Below are positions 50,950 to 59,813 of a stretch of DNA of 64,000 bases, in pieces; the stretch's first letter is position 1; every line of letters begins with the position of its first letter. The translations under genes and the position numbers were made by a program. Source of the DNA: Leuconostoc pseudomesenteroides KCTC 3652 (GTDB taxonomy: Bacteria; Bacillota; Bacilli; Lactobacillales; Lactobacillaceae); assembly GCF_014634745.1 (NCBI RefSeq), contig NZ_BMBP01000002.1:248001-312000 (forward strand), read 5' to 3'. Under the pieces are notes generated by a model that was not told the DNA's origin, ran no database searches, and saw nothing but the letters and a program-made list of their open reading frames with translations.

Positions 50950-51328
50950 TCGTATCTTTATATCCTTTAATTTGCTCCGCGACATTGCGACTTAATAGGT
51001 ATTTTCTTTTACGGTCTGCACGTTCAAAAGACAAAATACGTCCCTTTATTTGCCAATTATCAATGTCTTCTAACTTAACTTTTTCGTATTCAGCCATTAA
51101 GATACGCCCCAAGAAAATTTGCGAGCCGGCCAAATAAACGCGCCTTCGAATAATCATTAACAGTCCCACTACGAGGACAACTAAAATGCTAACAATGGGT
51201 AGAACATCCAGTTTGAAGCCAATTTCATTCCAAATAATGAAACTCAACATCAAAAATACACCCCACCATAACCAACTCATGAGGCCAACAGAATCAATTG
51301 GCTGAAAATAACCGCGTTTTGGTACCAT
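50939..51328 (-). CDS. EbsA-family membrane protein
   Basis: 129 residues with two adjacent membrane helices (about 18-36 and 43-62) and a cytoplasmic C-terminal domain of about 65 residues with basic and aromatic residues. The build and neighbourhood (before rluD-pyrR) agree with the EbsA family of lactic acid bacteria, named from a locus affecting enterococcal surface aggregation substance. Molecular function is unknown. First gene of the leftward series through carB'. Confidence 0.7.
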   Translation of the reverse strand: MVPKRGYFQPIDSVGLMSWLWWGVFLMLSFIIWNEIGFKLDVLPIVSILVVLVVGLLMIIRRRVYLAGSQIFLGRILMAEYEKVKLEDIDNWQIKGRILSFERADRKRKYLLSRNVAEQIKGYKDTNGR

Positions 51329-51456
51329 GTGAAACTCTTTTCTATAAACGTATTCGTAACCTATTTTACCAGATTTTTGATATTAAAAAAATGATGACAA
51401 ATAAAAGTTAGCTTTCCAGTATCAGGGTTGTGATATTTTAGAATACTGATTTCTGT

Positions 51457-51462
51457 TATAAT
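51457..51462 (+). promoter_or_regulatory. Extended -10 promoter of the RNase H-like gene
   Basis: TGT then TATAAT (51457-51462), 34 bases before the ATG; a clear -35 is absent. Confidence 0.6.
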
Positions 51463-51495
51463 GGTTGCTATAAACCATTTCAGGGGATTTTAGAC

Positions 51496-51879
51496 ATGAT
51501 GACACTTTATGTTGACGCAGCGCGAAACGTCCACACTGGGCAATCAGCAGTTGGAGCGGTTTTAATCGTCAACAAGCACCAGCAACAACTCAAAAGCGAC
51601 TTACCCCAAAGCGCTGATAATCATGAAGCCGAGTTCATGGGGCTTATCTGGGGCATCAAACAGTTACCAATGATTGATAATTTACAGATTTATACCGATT
51701 CAAAAATTGTCGCTGACGCTATTCAAAAAAAATATGCCAAACACTACCAATCTTATGTCGATCGAATTATAAGCCTATTATCTGAATTCCCTTTGGTCTT
51801 AATTAGTTGGATACCCGAAAAACAAAATCATGGTGCACACCAGCTCGCAATGCAGGCGTTAAAAAAAACGAACCGCTAA
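51496..51879 (+). CDS. RNase H-like protein
   Basis: 127 residues with the ribonuclease-H fold: YVDAARN (Asp7), HEAEFMGL (Glu44/46) and YTDSK (Asp68) correspond to the first three catalytic acids. At the fourth, where RNase HI has Asp in A-D-x-L-A, this protein has His115 (GAHQLA). It also lacks the basic protrusion. Such short RNase H-like proteins are common in lactobacilli beside ebsA. It may cut RNA of RNA-DNA hybrids weakly. AGGGGA precedes the ATG. Confidence 0.8.
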   Translation: MMTLYVDAARNVHTGQSAVGAVLIVNKHQQQLKSDLPQSADNHEAEFMGLIWGIKQLPMIDNLQIYTDSKIVADAIQKKYAKHYQSYVDRIISLLSEFPLVLISWIPEKQNHGAHQLAMQALKKTNR

Positions 51880-51893
51880 GCAGTTCGTTTTTT
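51861..51893. terminator. Bidirectional terminator
   Basis: AACGAAC (51867-51873) and GTTCGTT (51883-51889), T run on the right, A run on the left. It ends the RNase H-like gene and the convergent nitroreductase gene. Confidence 0.85.
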
Positions 51894-52497
51894 ACTTACT
51901 ATAATATTTAAATCGTTCATCGTCACCAACGAAATCTTTGTTAGCGGCCGGTGCTTCAATAGATCCAAACACTAATTGCGCACGTAAACGCCATGTACTT
52001 GGAACGTCAAAAGCTTCGGCAACTTCTTCGTCAATCAACGGATTATAATGCTGTAAAGAAGCACCTAAACCAGCTTCTGTTAATGCTAACCAAGTAGCGT
52101 ATTCCGCAATACCATGCCCTTGTTCAGACCAATCCTGAAAGTTTTCTGCGTATAATGGTACATTTTCTTCAAAAGACTTAACGATTGCAGTATCTGTGAA
52201 AAATAATACGGTTCCGAATCCAGCCTTAAAGCTTGCATTAATTTTGGCTAAAGTTGCTTGATAGGCCGTTTCATCGGGTACTTCTTGTTTTAAACGCTTA
52301 GCAACAATATCCCAGAGCTTTTCGTGAGCATCACCCGTCAACACAATACTACGTACTGTTTGGTTATTGAAGGCAGTCGGTGCATAACGAACTGCTGATT
52401 TTACCAGTTCAAATAATGCTTCTGGTGTTTGCTGAACATTTTGACCCAGCGCGTAAATTGTTCGGCGTTGCTGTTGTAATTCCGTAAATGATGTCAT
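51892..52497 (-). CDS. Nitroreductase family protein
   Basis: 201 residues from ATG 52497 (MTSFTELQQQRRTIYALG), behind AAGGGG; a TTG six codons earlier is less likely. The family hallmarks are the N-terminal RRTIYALG (Arg for FMN), AVRYAPTAFNNQTVRSIVL (about 36-54) and ALTEAGLGASLQHYNPLID (about 145-163). It is of the HBN1/YdgI type: FMN-dependent reduction of nitro compounds or quinones. Monocistronic. Confidence 0.92.
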   Translation of the reverse strand: MTSFTELQQQRRTIYALGQNVQQTPEALFELVKSAVRYAPTAFNNQTVRSIVLTGDAHEKLWDIVAKRLKQEVPDETAYQATLAKINASFKAGFGTVLFFTDTAIVKSFEENVPLYAENFQDWSEQGHGIAEYATWLALTEAGLGASLQHYNPLIDEEVAEAFDVPSTWRLRAQLVFGSIEAPAANKDFVGDDERFKYYSK

Positions 52498-52585
52498 GTG
52501 TTGACCCCTTATCAAATTAGTATGCTCTTATTATATCCGCTTATTTTAAGTAAGTAAATAGCAAAACAAAAGTTTTTTTAATTTT

Positions 52586-52621
52586 AAAAGTGCTACACGT
52601 ATCAAAACGTGTAGCACTTTT
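52586..52621. terminator. Terminator of the GNAT gene
   Basis: AAAAGTGCTACACG (52586-52599) and CGTGTAGCACTTTT (52608-52621): perfect 14-bp stem; symmetrical and so active in both directions. Confidence 0.9.
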
Positions 52622-52632
52622 ATAGTTAATCA

Positions 52633-53163
52633 TCATGCCAAAATGAGTTGATAAGCCCATCGTTCGCCGTTAATTTCTTTTCCCTCATTAATATAGACAA
52701 CGCCTCGTTTTTCAAAACCATTGCCAGTAATAACTGACTGCATCGGATGATTTTCTGGATGCGTATCAATTCTCACATCGAATTGATTTTTGTGATAGCA
52801 TAACGTCAAAATAGCTGTCATAAAACGTTGCGCCAACTTTTGCCCACGAAAACCATCTGAGATAGCAAAGCGATGAACGCTGATATACTCATCAGTATCA
52901 GATAGCCACTGACCTTCTGTGATTGCTTCATATACTGGATCTGCCCCTGCAATTAATGCTGTGTACCCAGCTACTTCACTACCCACAACCAAAACATAGC
53001 CACGATTTAATGCGATATCTGTTGCAACGGTTTCTTCATTGGGATAGCCAGATTGCCATTGTGGCAGACCTTGTGCTTTGAGAAAATGACGTGCGCCGTC
53101 AATAATAGTTGTAATCTCTTTTAAATCCGTTTTGATGGCCGGACGCATGTAAACTGTTGTCAT
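52633..53163 (-). CDS. GNAT-family N-acetyltransferase
   Basis: 176 residues. GNAT pattern: N-terminal RPAIKTDLKEITTIIDGA, the beta4 strand YISVHRFAISDGFRGQKLAQ with the acetyl-CoA loop (about 110-129), and the final part NPMQSVITGNGFEKRGVVY-like (His-Pro-Met-Gln). It acetylates an unknown small molecule or protein. I start at the second of two closely spaced ATG codons (53163), eight bases after AAGG. Monocistronic. Confidence 0.88.
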   Translation of the reverse strand: MTTVYMRPAIKTDLKEITTIIDGARHFLKAQGLPQWQSGYPNEETVATDIALNRGYVLVVGSEVAGYTALIAGADPVYEAITEGQWLSDTDEYISVHRFAISDGFRGQKLAQRFMTAILTLCYHKNQFDVRIDTHPENHPMQSVITGNGFEKRGVVYINEGKEINGERWAYQLILA

Positions 53164-53219
53164 AGTCATATCCTTTTAGTTATAATTATTCCATTTTATC
53201 ATAACTTCCACAGATAAAA

Positions 53220-54422
53220 CTAACCTATTCTGGTGGCACTATTATTTTCACAATATGACGATAGCCGCGCCATGGCATCTGTGAGCATTGCCATTGAAGC
53301 TGCATAACTCAAGCGAATATAGCCTTCACCACCAGGACCAAAACCTGATCCGGGTACTACTGCTAATTTTTCTTGATCGACTAAATCATAAGCAAAAGCA
53401 ACATCGTCTTGATTCAAATTTTCAGGAATTTTAGCAAAAATGTAGAAAGCACCGCTTGGTGTCGCCATTTCAAAACCAAGCGCCGTCATTTTAGAGACCA
53501 ACAAATCACGCCGTTCACGGTAAGCATTTTTCATTTTTTCGGTATCACTTGCACTCAAACTACTATCAAATGCCTCCGTTGCTGCTGCCATAGCTGGATT
53601 GGATGGTGTCATGATAATAAAACTATGGACCATGTTGACTGGAGTGATTAGTGCAGCCGGCCCAGCAATAATGCCAATCCGATAGCCCGTCATTGCGTGA
53701 GATTTTGACACGCCATTAATCACTAACGTTTGGTCAGGTAAAAATGTTGCCATTGAAACATGCTGATCATCATAGCGCAGTTCACTATAAATTTCATCTG
53801 AGATGACCAATACGTCTGTACCACGCAAAACATCAGCAAGATCCGACAAGGCTTCTGCAGAATAAGTCACGCCTGTGGGATTTGAAGGATTAGTCAAAAT
53901 AAGCGCCTTGACATGCGTATGATTCGCCAAAATAGCGCGTAGATGATCAGGCGTTAATATAAAATTATCCTGCGATATATCAACCAGAAGCGGATTACCT
54001 TTGTTGAGCCTTGTCATAGCAGCATAGACGGGATAAGCTGGCGTCGGAATAATAACTTCATCATTTTCATCTAAAATAGCAGACAAAATGGCATACAGTC
54101 CTTCAGTAGCTCCAATTGTTGTTAAAATTTCGGTGTCAGCGTCATAATGAAGATCGTATCGATCAGCTAAAAAATGACTAGCCGCCTGACGCAGCTGTTT
54201 TGTCCCAGCAGAAACAGAATAATGAGAGTCATCTGCCAAAATAGCTGCCACCGCGGCTTGCTTGATGTGCTCTGGCACTGAAAAATCTGGTTCACCAATC
54301 GTCAGCTTCAGAATATTTGGTAAATCGCTCACTTTTTCATCAAACGCATGAATCGGACTTGGCTTGACATCTGAAAGCACGCTGGCAAATAGGTTGTTAG
54401 CTTCAATATTTTTTTCAATCAT
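53220..54422 (-). CDS. PLP-dependent class I/II aminotransferase (second PatA-like copy)
   Basis: 400 residues from ATG 54422 (MIEKNIEANNLFASV), nine bases after GAGG. It has the same fold and signatures as the product of 25312-26499: LTIGEPDF near 38, NPSNPTGVTYSAE near 178, ISDEIYSELRY near 207 and the PLP-lysine motif GVSKSHAMTGYRIGII near 236. The two proteins are evident paralogues. The substrate is uncertain (aspartate, aromatic or branched-chain amino acids, or acetyl-diaminopimelate). Confidence 0.9.
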   Translation of the reverse strand: MIEKNIEANNLFASVLSDVKPSPIHAFDEKVSDLPNILKLTIGEPDFSVPEHIKQAAVAAILADDSHYSVSAGTKQLRQAASHFLADRYDLHYDADTEILTTIGATEGLYAILSAILDENDEVIIPTPAYPVYAAMTRLNKGNPLLVDISQDNFILTPDHLRAILANHTHVKALILTNPSNPTGVTYSAEALSDLADVLRGTDVLVISDEIYSELRYDDQHVSMATFLPDQTLVINGVSKSHAMTGYRIGIIAGPAALITPVNMVHSFIIMTPSNPAMAAATEAFDSSLSASDTEKMKNAYRERRDLLVSKMTALGFEMATPSGAFYIFAKIPENLNQDDVAFAYDLVDQEKLAVVPGSGFGPGGEGYIRLSYAASMAMLTDAMARLSSYCENNSATRIG

Positions 54423-54496
54423 TAACATTATCCTCATTTCATTATTAATTTATTTTAACAATGAGATGATAGCACGTCATGACAACTATGAACAAA

Positions 54497-54536
54497 AATA
54501 AAAACAACGATTATACATTGTGCACAATCATTGTTT
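54497..54536 (-). terminator. Terminator of the RlmL-type gene
   Basis: Read leftward: AACAATGATT, 13-base loop containing GTGCAC, AATCGTTGTT, then T-rich sequence. One mismatched pair. Confidence 0.75.
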
Positions 54537-54537
54537 T

Positions 54538-55671
54538 TTATTTCACACGTTTACCCCAGTATTGGAAATAGTCAACGCGTAAAGCACCATTATATAACTT
54601 GCGACGCTTGGTTGCCTTCTCGCCGTAACTTTGTTCAAATTCAAGATCACTTGTCAAAATATACTTGCTCCAACTTGGTAATTGGCGATAAACGTCACCC
54701 ATTTGTTGATACAGTTCTCGAGCAGCATCTAATTCTCCCAAACGTTCGCCATAAGGCGGATTGGCAACTAAAACGCCATTAATTTTGTCAGTTGTCCAAT
54801 CCTTAGCGGCTAATTGTTTGAAGGTAATGTCATGTCCAAGTCCAGCATGCTTCGCGTTTTCAGTGGCAATTGCCACCATGTTTTCATCAATGTCAAAACC
54901 TTCAATATCTAGCGTTCTGTCGTAATCTGCCTGTTCTTCGGCATCATCACGTACACTATCTGACAGAGACTTATCAAACCAATCCATTTGCTCGACGTCA
55001 AAATCACGAATTAAGCCAGGAGCAATATTGCGTCCAATCAATGCAGCTTCAATTGCAATTGTACCTGACCCAGTAGTTGGATCAACAAATGGTCGATCTG
55101 GGTGCCAATTAGTCAACAAAACTAATGCAGCAGCAAAGTTTTCTTTTAGTGGGGCGCCACCCTTATTCACACGATATCCTCGCTTGAATAATGATTCACC
55201 AGTCGTATCCAACGTCACAATCACATGATCTTTGTCAATCATCACTTCTAATTGTGCAAAATAGCCATTTTCAGGTAAACGTGTTCTGATGTGGTAAGCA
55301 TCCTGCAAACGATTCACAATCGCCTTTTTAGTGATAGCCTGCACATCTGGTACACTAAATAACTCTGATTTTTTTGAACGGCCGGCCACAGGAAACTCAG
55401 AATCATAATTGAGATAGTCTTCCCAAGGCAATGCTTTAACATTTTCAAATAAATCGTCAAATGTCGTGGCATCAAATTCACCCACGATAATTTTAATCCG
55501 ATCTGCAGTACGCAACCAGATATTGGTATTTAAAATATCACGCTGCGTGCCATCAAACCTGACACGATAATTCTCCACTTGGTGATCATACCCCAAACGT
55601 TCTAATTCTTTACCAACCAGTGATTCTAGACCAGCGGCTGCAGTCGCCATTAAATGATATGTTTTTTCCAT
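54538..55671 (-). CDS. THUMP-domain 23S rRNA methyltransferase (RlmL/YpsC type)
   Basis: 377 residues: N-terminal ferredoxin-like and THUMP domains (1-160), then a Rossmann methyltransferase domain with the SAM motif DPTTGSGTIAIEAALIGRNI (about 195-214), GFDIDENMVAIA (about 254-265) and the catalytic NPPYGERL (about 300-307), typical of N2-guanine methyltransferases. It is the short form with only the first half of E. coli RlmL (RlmK part absent), normal for Firmicutes. Divergent from the small gene at 55694. Confidence 0.92.
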   Translation of the reverse strand: MEKTYHLMATAAAGLESLVGKELERLGYDHQVENYRVRFDGTQRDILNTNIWLRTADRIKIIVGEFDATTFDDLFENVKALPWEDYLNYDSEFPVAGRSKKSELFSVPDVQAITKKAIVNRLQDAYHIRTRLPENGYFAQLEVMIDKDHVIVTLDTTGESLFKRGYRVNKGGAPLKENFAAALVLLTNWHPDRPFVDPTTGSGTIAIEAALIGRNIAPGLIRDFDVEQMDWFDKSLSDSVRDDAEEQADYDRTLDIEGFDIDENMVAIATENAKHAGLGHDITFKQLAAKDWTTDKINGVLVANPPYGERLGELDAARELYQQMGDVYRQLPSWSKYILTSDLEFEQSYGEKATKRRKLYNGALRVDYFQYWGKRVK

Positions 55672-55681
55672 GATTTTCCTT

Positions 55682-55687
55682 TATAAT
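55682..55687 (+). promoter_or_regulatory. -10 element six bases before the start codon at 55694
   Basis: TATAAT is perfect. The usual start point, six or seven bases on, coincides with the A of the ATG, suggesting a leaderless transcript. The -35 is weak (TGTTTT at 55660). Confidence 0.5.
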
Positions 55688-55693
55688 GAATTT

Positions 55694-55972
55694 ATGAAAT
55701 TATCAGACTTAGAAGATTTAACACGCTATATGTCACCAAAAACGCGTTTATTATGGGAAAACGATGCTAATCGTTTCCCCATCACAACATTAGCTTACGC
55801 CGATGATACGCATCATGAGGTGTTATTTGTTTTGGGTAATAAGTCCATGACTTTGGGACAACTATTTTCACGTTTAAAAAATTCGTCATTTCGTACTACT
55901 TTATTAGCACCAAATAAACAACCGATATTTGGTTTTCACTTGGATGACCAGTATCAAATCATCTTTAAATAA
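55694..55972 (+). CDS. Hypothetical protein, 92 aa, possibly leaderless
   Basis: Unknown protein beginning MKLSDLEDLTRYMSPKTRLL. It is soluble, with an N-terminal helical part (1-30) and a beta-rich C-terminal half (VLFVLGNKSMTLGQLFSRLK and following). No family is recognised. No Shine-Dalgarno sequence precedes the ATG; a TATAAT box ends six bases upstream. The gene points away from the methyltransferase gene and converges with dnaD, whose stop codon directly abuts its own. Confidence 0.65.
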   Translation: MKLSDLEDLTRYMSPKTRLLWENDANRFPITTLAYADDTHHEVLFVLGNKSMTLGQLFSRLKNSSFRTTLLAPNKQPIFGFHLDDQYQIIFK

Positions 55973-56608
55973 TTAATCAATAAAATTAGTGTATGTGACA
56001 CCACGACGCCTTTGTTTTGCGACTTCAGCTGCTTGAGGTGTCGTGATATTGTCACGTTGCCAATTAGTCAATATGGTCTCAATATAGCGCAAACTCCGCG
56101 CATTGTTTGCGACGGCTTCTTGAATAGCAAGCATCATCATCACTGGCTCGAAATGATCTTGGTCAAACCAATGACTAATCGTCTGCATTTCCATTGGTGA
56201 TAGTGGCCTACCAAACTCCGACTCCAGTGTCTGCATGATTTGTCGGCGGGTGCTTTTACCATCTGATAGCAATTCACTGTGTTCAACAATTGTGCCGCCC
56301 AATAACTTATCAAATAGCGGCGTAAAATCGTAGACTTCAGTTTTAATAGCGCCACCTTTTACTTGCATCAATTCGCGCTTAATCAAACTTTGCAAACGTT
56401 GGATTACCACTTTTTCAGTGGTATGCATAATCTGCGCCACAGCAACCGGTGTCGCTTGATCACCACGATCTTGAATTCTCTGAACTTGAAGATATAGTAC
56501 GAGATCGTCATTATCCAAACCAATGTCTTGATAATGTAGCAATAATTCATTGCTAATGCTGCTGTTACCAGCTTGAATATACTGTTGTAGTCTTTGCTCT
56601 AACGTCAT
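55973..56608 (-). CDS. dnaD: DnaD-family primosomal protein
   Basis: 211 residues. An N-terminal winged-helix domain (about 1-95; VAQIMHTTEKVVIQRLQSLI is the helix-turn-helix) and a C-terminal DnaD domain (about 115-195), with FGRPLSPMEMQTISHWFDQD and the closing YIETILTNWQRDNITT. DnaD helps load the replicative helicase at oriC and at restart sites. It follows asnS, as in most Firmicutes; the nth gene that often comes next is absent here. Confidence 0.93.
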   Translation of the reverse strand: MTLEQRLQQYIQAGNSSISNELLLHYQDIGLDNDDLVLYLQVQRIQDRGDQATPVAVAQIMHTTEKVVIQRLQSLIKRELMQVKGGAIKTEVYDFTPLFDKLLGGTIVEHSELLSDGKSTRRQIMQTLESEFGRPLSPMEMQTISHWFDQDHFEPVMMMLAIQEAVANNARSLRYIETILTNWQRDNITTPQAAEVAKQRRRGVTYTNFID

Positions 56609-56621
56609 ATTCCCTCTGTTT

Positions 56622-56650
56622 TAAAAACGTCCAAGATATTCTTGGACGTT
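56622..56650 (-). terminator. Terminator between asnS and dnaD
   Basis: AACGTCCAAGA (56626-56636), TAT, TCTTGGACGTT (56640-56650): perfect 11-bp stem with T residues on the leftward side, just before the dnaD ribosome site. Confidence 0.82.
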
Positions 56651-56699
56651 TCTTTTTCAACAATAGTGTACCATAATTATACACTATCGAAATCATCTT

Positions 56700-58007
56700 T
56701 TATGGTCTCAGACGATTTGTCATACGTGGGAAAGGAATTGCTTCACGAATATGTTCCTCACCAGTAACAAATGTGACCATACGTTCCAGCCCAAGTCCAA
56801 AACCAGAATGTGGGACCGAACCGTAGCGACGCAAATCCAAATACCATTCATATTCAGACATATCTAGCCCTTGTTCTTCAATGCGAGCTTTTAATGTGTC
56901 GTAGTCATCTTCACGTTCAGAGCCACCAATAATTTCACCATATCCTTCAGGCGCTAACAAATCAGCAGAAATCACCACATCATCACGCGTTGGGTGCTTT
57001 TTCATATAGAATGCTTTAATTGCTTTTGGATAATTAATGATGAACACCGGTTTGGCGAAGTGATTAGCCAAAAATGTTTCCTCAGGTGAACCAAAATCAA
57101 CACCCCACTCAACATCAAAGCCATTATCTTGCAAAAGCTTAATTGCGTCATCGTAACTTACACGAGGATAAGGTAGTTGCGTGTAGGAACGCAAAACGTC
57201 CTTATCACGTTCAAGAATATCCAATTCTTGCTCATTTCTCTCAAGTACTTTTGAAATCAAGAAAGCAATATACCGTTCTTGGAATACCAAACTTTCTTCT
57301 TGGTGCATAAACGCCATTTCTGGCTCAATCATCCAAAACTCAGTCAAATGGCGACGTGTTTTTGACTTTTCTGCACGAAAAGCTGGACCAAAAGTAAAGA
57401 CCTTACCAAATGCCATTGCGCCAGCTTCCGCATACAATTGACCAGTTTGTGCCAAAAAGGCTGATTCACCAAAGTAATCTGTCTCAAATAATTCAGTTGT
57501 CCCTTCGGCAGCAGAACCTGTCAAAAATGGCGCATCTAATTTTGTAAACCCTTCTTGATTCATGAATTCATAAGAAGCCGCAATCAATGTGTTGCGTATT
57601 TTTAACGTTGCGAATGGCTTTAAATGACGCAAGTACAGGTGCCGTTCATCAAACAGAAAATCCGTACCATGCTCTTTTGGCGTAATCGGATAATCATGAC
57701 TTTCACCGATCACTTCAAGATCAGAAACAGCCATTTCATAGCCAAATGACGACCGTGAATCTTCATGAATTTCTCCAATCACGTACAGGCTTGTTTCTTG
57801 CTTTAAACTCTTTGCTTTTTCAAAAACAGCTTCTGATACATCTGCTTTTGCAACAACACCTTGGAAAAAAGCGGTTCCATCACGCAGTTGCAAAAATGCA
57901 ATTTTGCCGCTACCTCTTTTTTGGCGCAACCAAGCCCCGATTTTAACGGTCTTGCCAACATAGTTTTTGGCATCAATAATTTGAATTGTTGGAATTTTTT
58001 CAGTCAT
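56700..58007 (-). CDS. asnS: Asparaginyl-tRNA synthetase
   Basis: 435 residues, class IIb synthetase. An N-terminal OB-fold anticodon-binding domain (about 1-110; [20 protein letters not shown]), motif 2 [20 protein letters not shown] (about 210-229) and motif 3 [10 protein letters not shown] (about 404-413) are all present. It charges tRNA-Asn. It lies seven bases after aspB, which makes its amino-acid precursor, in the conserved dinG-DUF5590-aspB-asnS-dnaD order. Confidence 0.98.
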   Translation of the reverse strand: MTEKIPTIQIIDAKNYVGKTVKIGAWLRQKRGSGKIAFLQLRDGTAFFQGVVAKADVSEAVFEKAKSLKQETSLYVIGEIHEDSRSSFGYEMAVSDLEVIGESHDYPITPKEHGTDFLFDERHLYLRHLKPFATLKIRNTLIAASYEFMNQEGFTKLDAPFLTGSAAEGTTELFETDYFGESAFLAQTGQLYAEAGAMAFGKVFTFGPAFRAEKSKTRRHLTEFWMIEPEMAFMHQEESLVFQERYIAFLISKVLERNEQELDILERDKDVLRSYTQLPYPRVSYDDAIKLLQDNGFDVEWGVDFGSPEETFLANHFAKPVFIINYPKAIKAFYMKKHPTRDDVVISADLLAPEGYGEIIGGSEREDDYDTLKARIEEQGLDMSEYEWYLDLRRYGSVPHSGFGLGLERMVTFVTGEEHIREAIPFPRMTNRLRP

Positions 58008-58014
58008 CTGTCTC

Positions 58015-59205
58015 TTATGCTTTCATATATTTTTTAAAGAAATCGCTTAATCTATTTATTGCTTCATCCAAGGTGGCTTGGTCTTTAGCATAGCTCAAAC
58101 GGAAATATCCAGGCATACCAAATCCTTCTCCAGCGGGTACCGCAACGTGTGCTTCCTGCAAAATTTTGGTAGATAATTCGGTCGTATTAGCAACACCAAC
58201 AGCCAATAGGGCTTCTGCGTCAACTTTGGGAAACAAATAAAACGCGCCCTGAGGCTTCACGTCAACATGCAAACCCGGTACACAATTTAGTGCATCAAAG
58301 GTCTTGTTTAATCGTTCTTCAAATGCCTGTCGCATCGTTTCAACCGTTGCTTGATCACCATTGAGTGCTTCAATAGCGGCATATTGTGCAGCCGCCGTGG
58401 GATTTGATGTCAAATGTCCAAGCAATTTATTCATCGCTTGAATAATTTTAGGCTGCGCAATTGTCCAACCAATTCGCCACCCCGTCATTGCATATGCTTT
58501 TGAAACACCATCAACAATAATCATATTGGTTTTGTTAATATCTGCTAATTGAAGCCCAGAGGTAAATGTCACACCGTTATATACTAATTGGCCATATATC
58601 TCATCTAGAATAATAAATACATCATTTTTTGAACCCCAATCAAGAATATGTTGAATTTCTTCGCGAGAATAAACTTGTCCAGTTGGATTAGTTGGTGAGT
58701 TGATAATGACTGCCTTGATTGGTTCAGAAACATTCATCAAATCTGGTACCGTTAACTTTAATGCATCATTTTTAGAATGTACTTCTAATAATTTGCCACC
58801 AGCTAATTTGACTTGTTCAACATAACTCACCCATTCTGGTGCTGCTGTTACCACAACATCCCCAGGATTAAGCAAAGTTTGCATCAACACGTACAGTGAT
58901 AACTTTGCACCAGTGGTAATCGTCACATTATCAGTCCCAATCCGCGCCTGATAACGCGCATATATGCGATCCACAACAGCTTGCTTTAGTGCAAGTAAAC
59001 CACTTGATGGCGTGTAAAAACTTGTTTTTTCAGCTTTTATGGCGGCTATTGCTGCTTCAGCAATATTTTCAGGTGTTTGAAAGTCTGGTTCACCAACACC
59101 TAGATTAATGACATCAATACCTTGTGACTGCATTTCTTTTGCCAAAGCATTCATTGACAATGTTGGAGAGGCGGTAATAGCTGTTACTCTATCTGATAAA
59201 TTCAT
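58015..59205 (-). CDS. aspB: Aspartate aminotransferase
   Basis: 396 residues, AT class I subgroup gamma. Signatures: [15 protein letters not shown] (about 35-49), [15 protein letters not shown] (about 171-185), [13 protein letters not shown] near 200 and the PLP-lysine motif [16 protein letters not shown] (about 233-248). It makes aspartate from oxaloacetate with glutamate. Its position before asnS and after the DUF5590 gene is the conserved Firmicute order, which supports the name. More distant from the other two aminotransferases in the window than those are from each other. Confidence 0.94.
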   Translation of the reverse strand: MNLSDRVTAITASPTLSMNALAKEMQSQGIDVINLGVGEPDFQTPENIAEAAIAAIKAEKTSFYTPSSGLLALKQAVVDRIYARYQARIGTDNVTITTGAKLSLYVLMQTLLNPGDVVVTAAPEWVSYVEQVKLAGGKLLEVHSKNDALKLTVPDLMNVSEPIKAVIINSPTNPTGQVYSREEIQHILDWGSKNDVFIILDEIYGQLVYNGVTFTSGLQLADINKTNMIIVDGVSKAYAMTGWRIGWTIAQPKIIQAMNKLLGHLTSNPTAAAQYAAIEALNGDQATVETMRQAFEERLNKTFDALNCVPGLHVDVKPQGAFYLFPKVDAEALLAVGVANTTELSTKILQEAHVAVPAGEGFGMPGYFRLSYAKDQATLDEAINRLSDFFKKYMKA

Positions 59206-59219
59206 TTAATCATCCTTAA

Positions 59220-59747
59220 TTACATGCCCGATATGGCGCGATATACCTTACCTGTTTTAAAATCTAGGGTTAGGTAATTGAGTTTATTATTTTGTGCTTT
59301 ATAACTAATTTCCCAAACTAAAACGTTTTTGTAGCGGCTAATATTAGCGCTGTATAATTTTTTAGGGTGATAAGTTTTAAGTAAAAGTGATCGTAATTGG
59401 GCATTTGACATACCTTCAGAACGACTGTATGTTTTCACTTTGTTATCTTGCACAATGGCAACTTTTTTTGTCCCATTGGCAGTTTCACCAGAAGCTGCAT
59501 AGGTCGTACGGTCTCGATAATCAACTGACACTTGCGTTACGGTAACAATGTCTGATTTCTGACGAACAATTTTTTCAATTCTTGTTTCCGCTTCCCGCAT
59601 GGGTGATAGCGACAAATAAAAATAGCCTAGTGTCAAAGTCCCCAGCACAATAGCAGCACCAATAATTAGAAACCAAACTCGTGCCCAATGAATGCGAGTT
59701 CGGCGGCGACGCTGGCGGATTCGAATGTCGTCCTTAAATTGCATCAT
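59220..59747 (-). CDS. DUF5590 membrane protein (YpmB-like)
   Basis: 175 residues: a very basic N-terminus (RIRQRRRRTRIHWARVW), one membrane helix (about 27-48), then an extracellular domain with two PepSY-like repeats (about 52-170). AAAGGAG precedes the ATG. In many Firmicutes a gene of this kind lies between dinG and aspB. The function is unknown; PepSY-like domains often bind or inhibit peptidases at the cell surface. Confidence 0.85.
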   Translation of the reverse strand: MMQFKDDIRIRQRRRRTRIHWARVWFLIIGAAIVLGTLTLGYFYLSLSPMREAETRIEKIVRQKSDIVTVTQVSVDYRDRTTYAASGETANGTKKVAIVQDNKVKTYSRSEGMSNAQLRSLLLKTYHPKKLYSANISRYKNVLVWEISYKAQNNKLNYLTLDFKTGKVYRAISGM

Positions 59748-59813
59748 GATGTTACTCCTTTATGCACATACACTTATATTGTACCAAATAAACGTCTCCC
59801 CTGACTGCGAAAA

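Noticed and set aside
54515-54527. Palindrome TTGTGCACAA as a regulator site
   Set aside because: It falls in the loop of the terminator after the methyltransferase gene and is not near a promoter.
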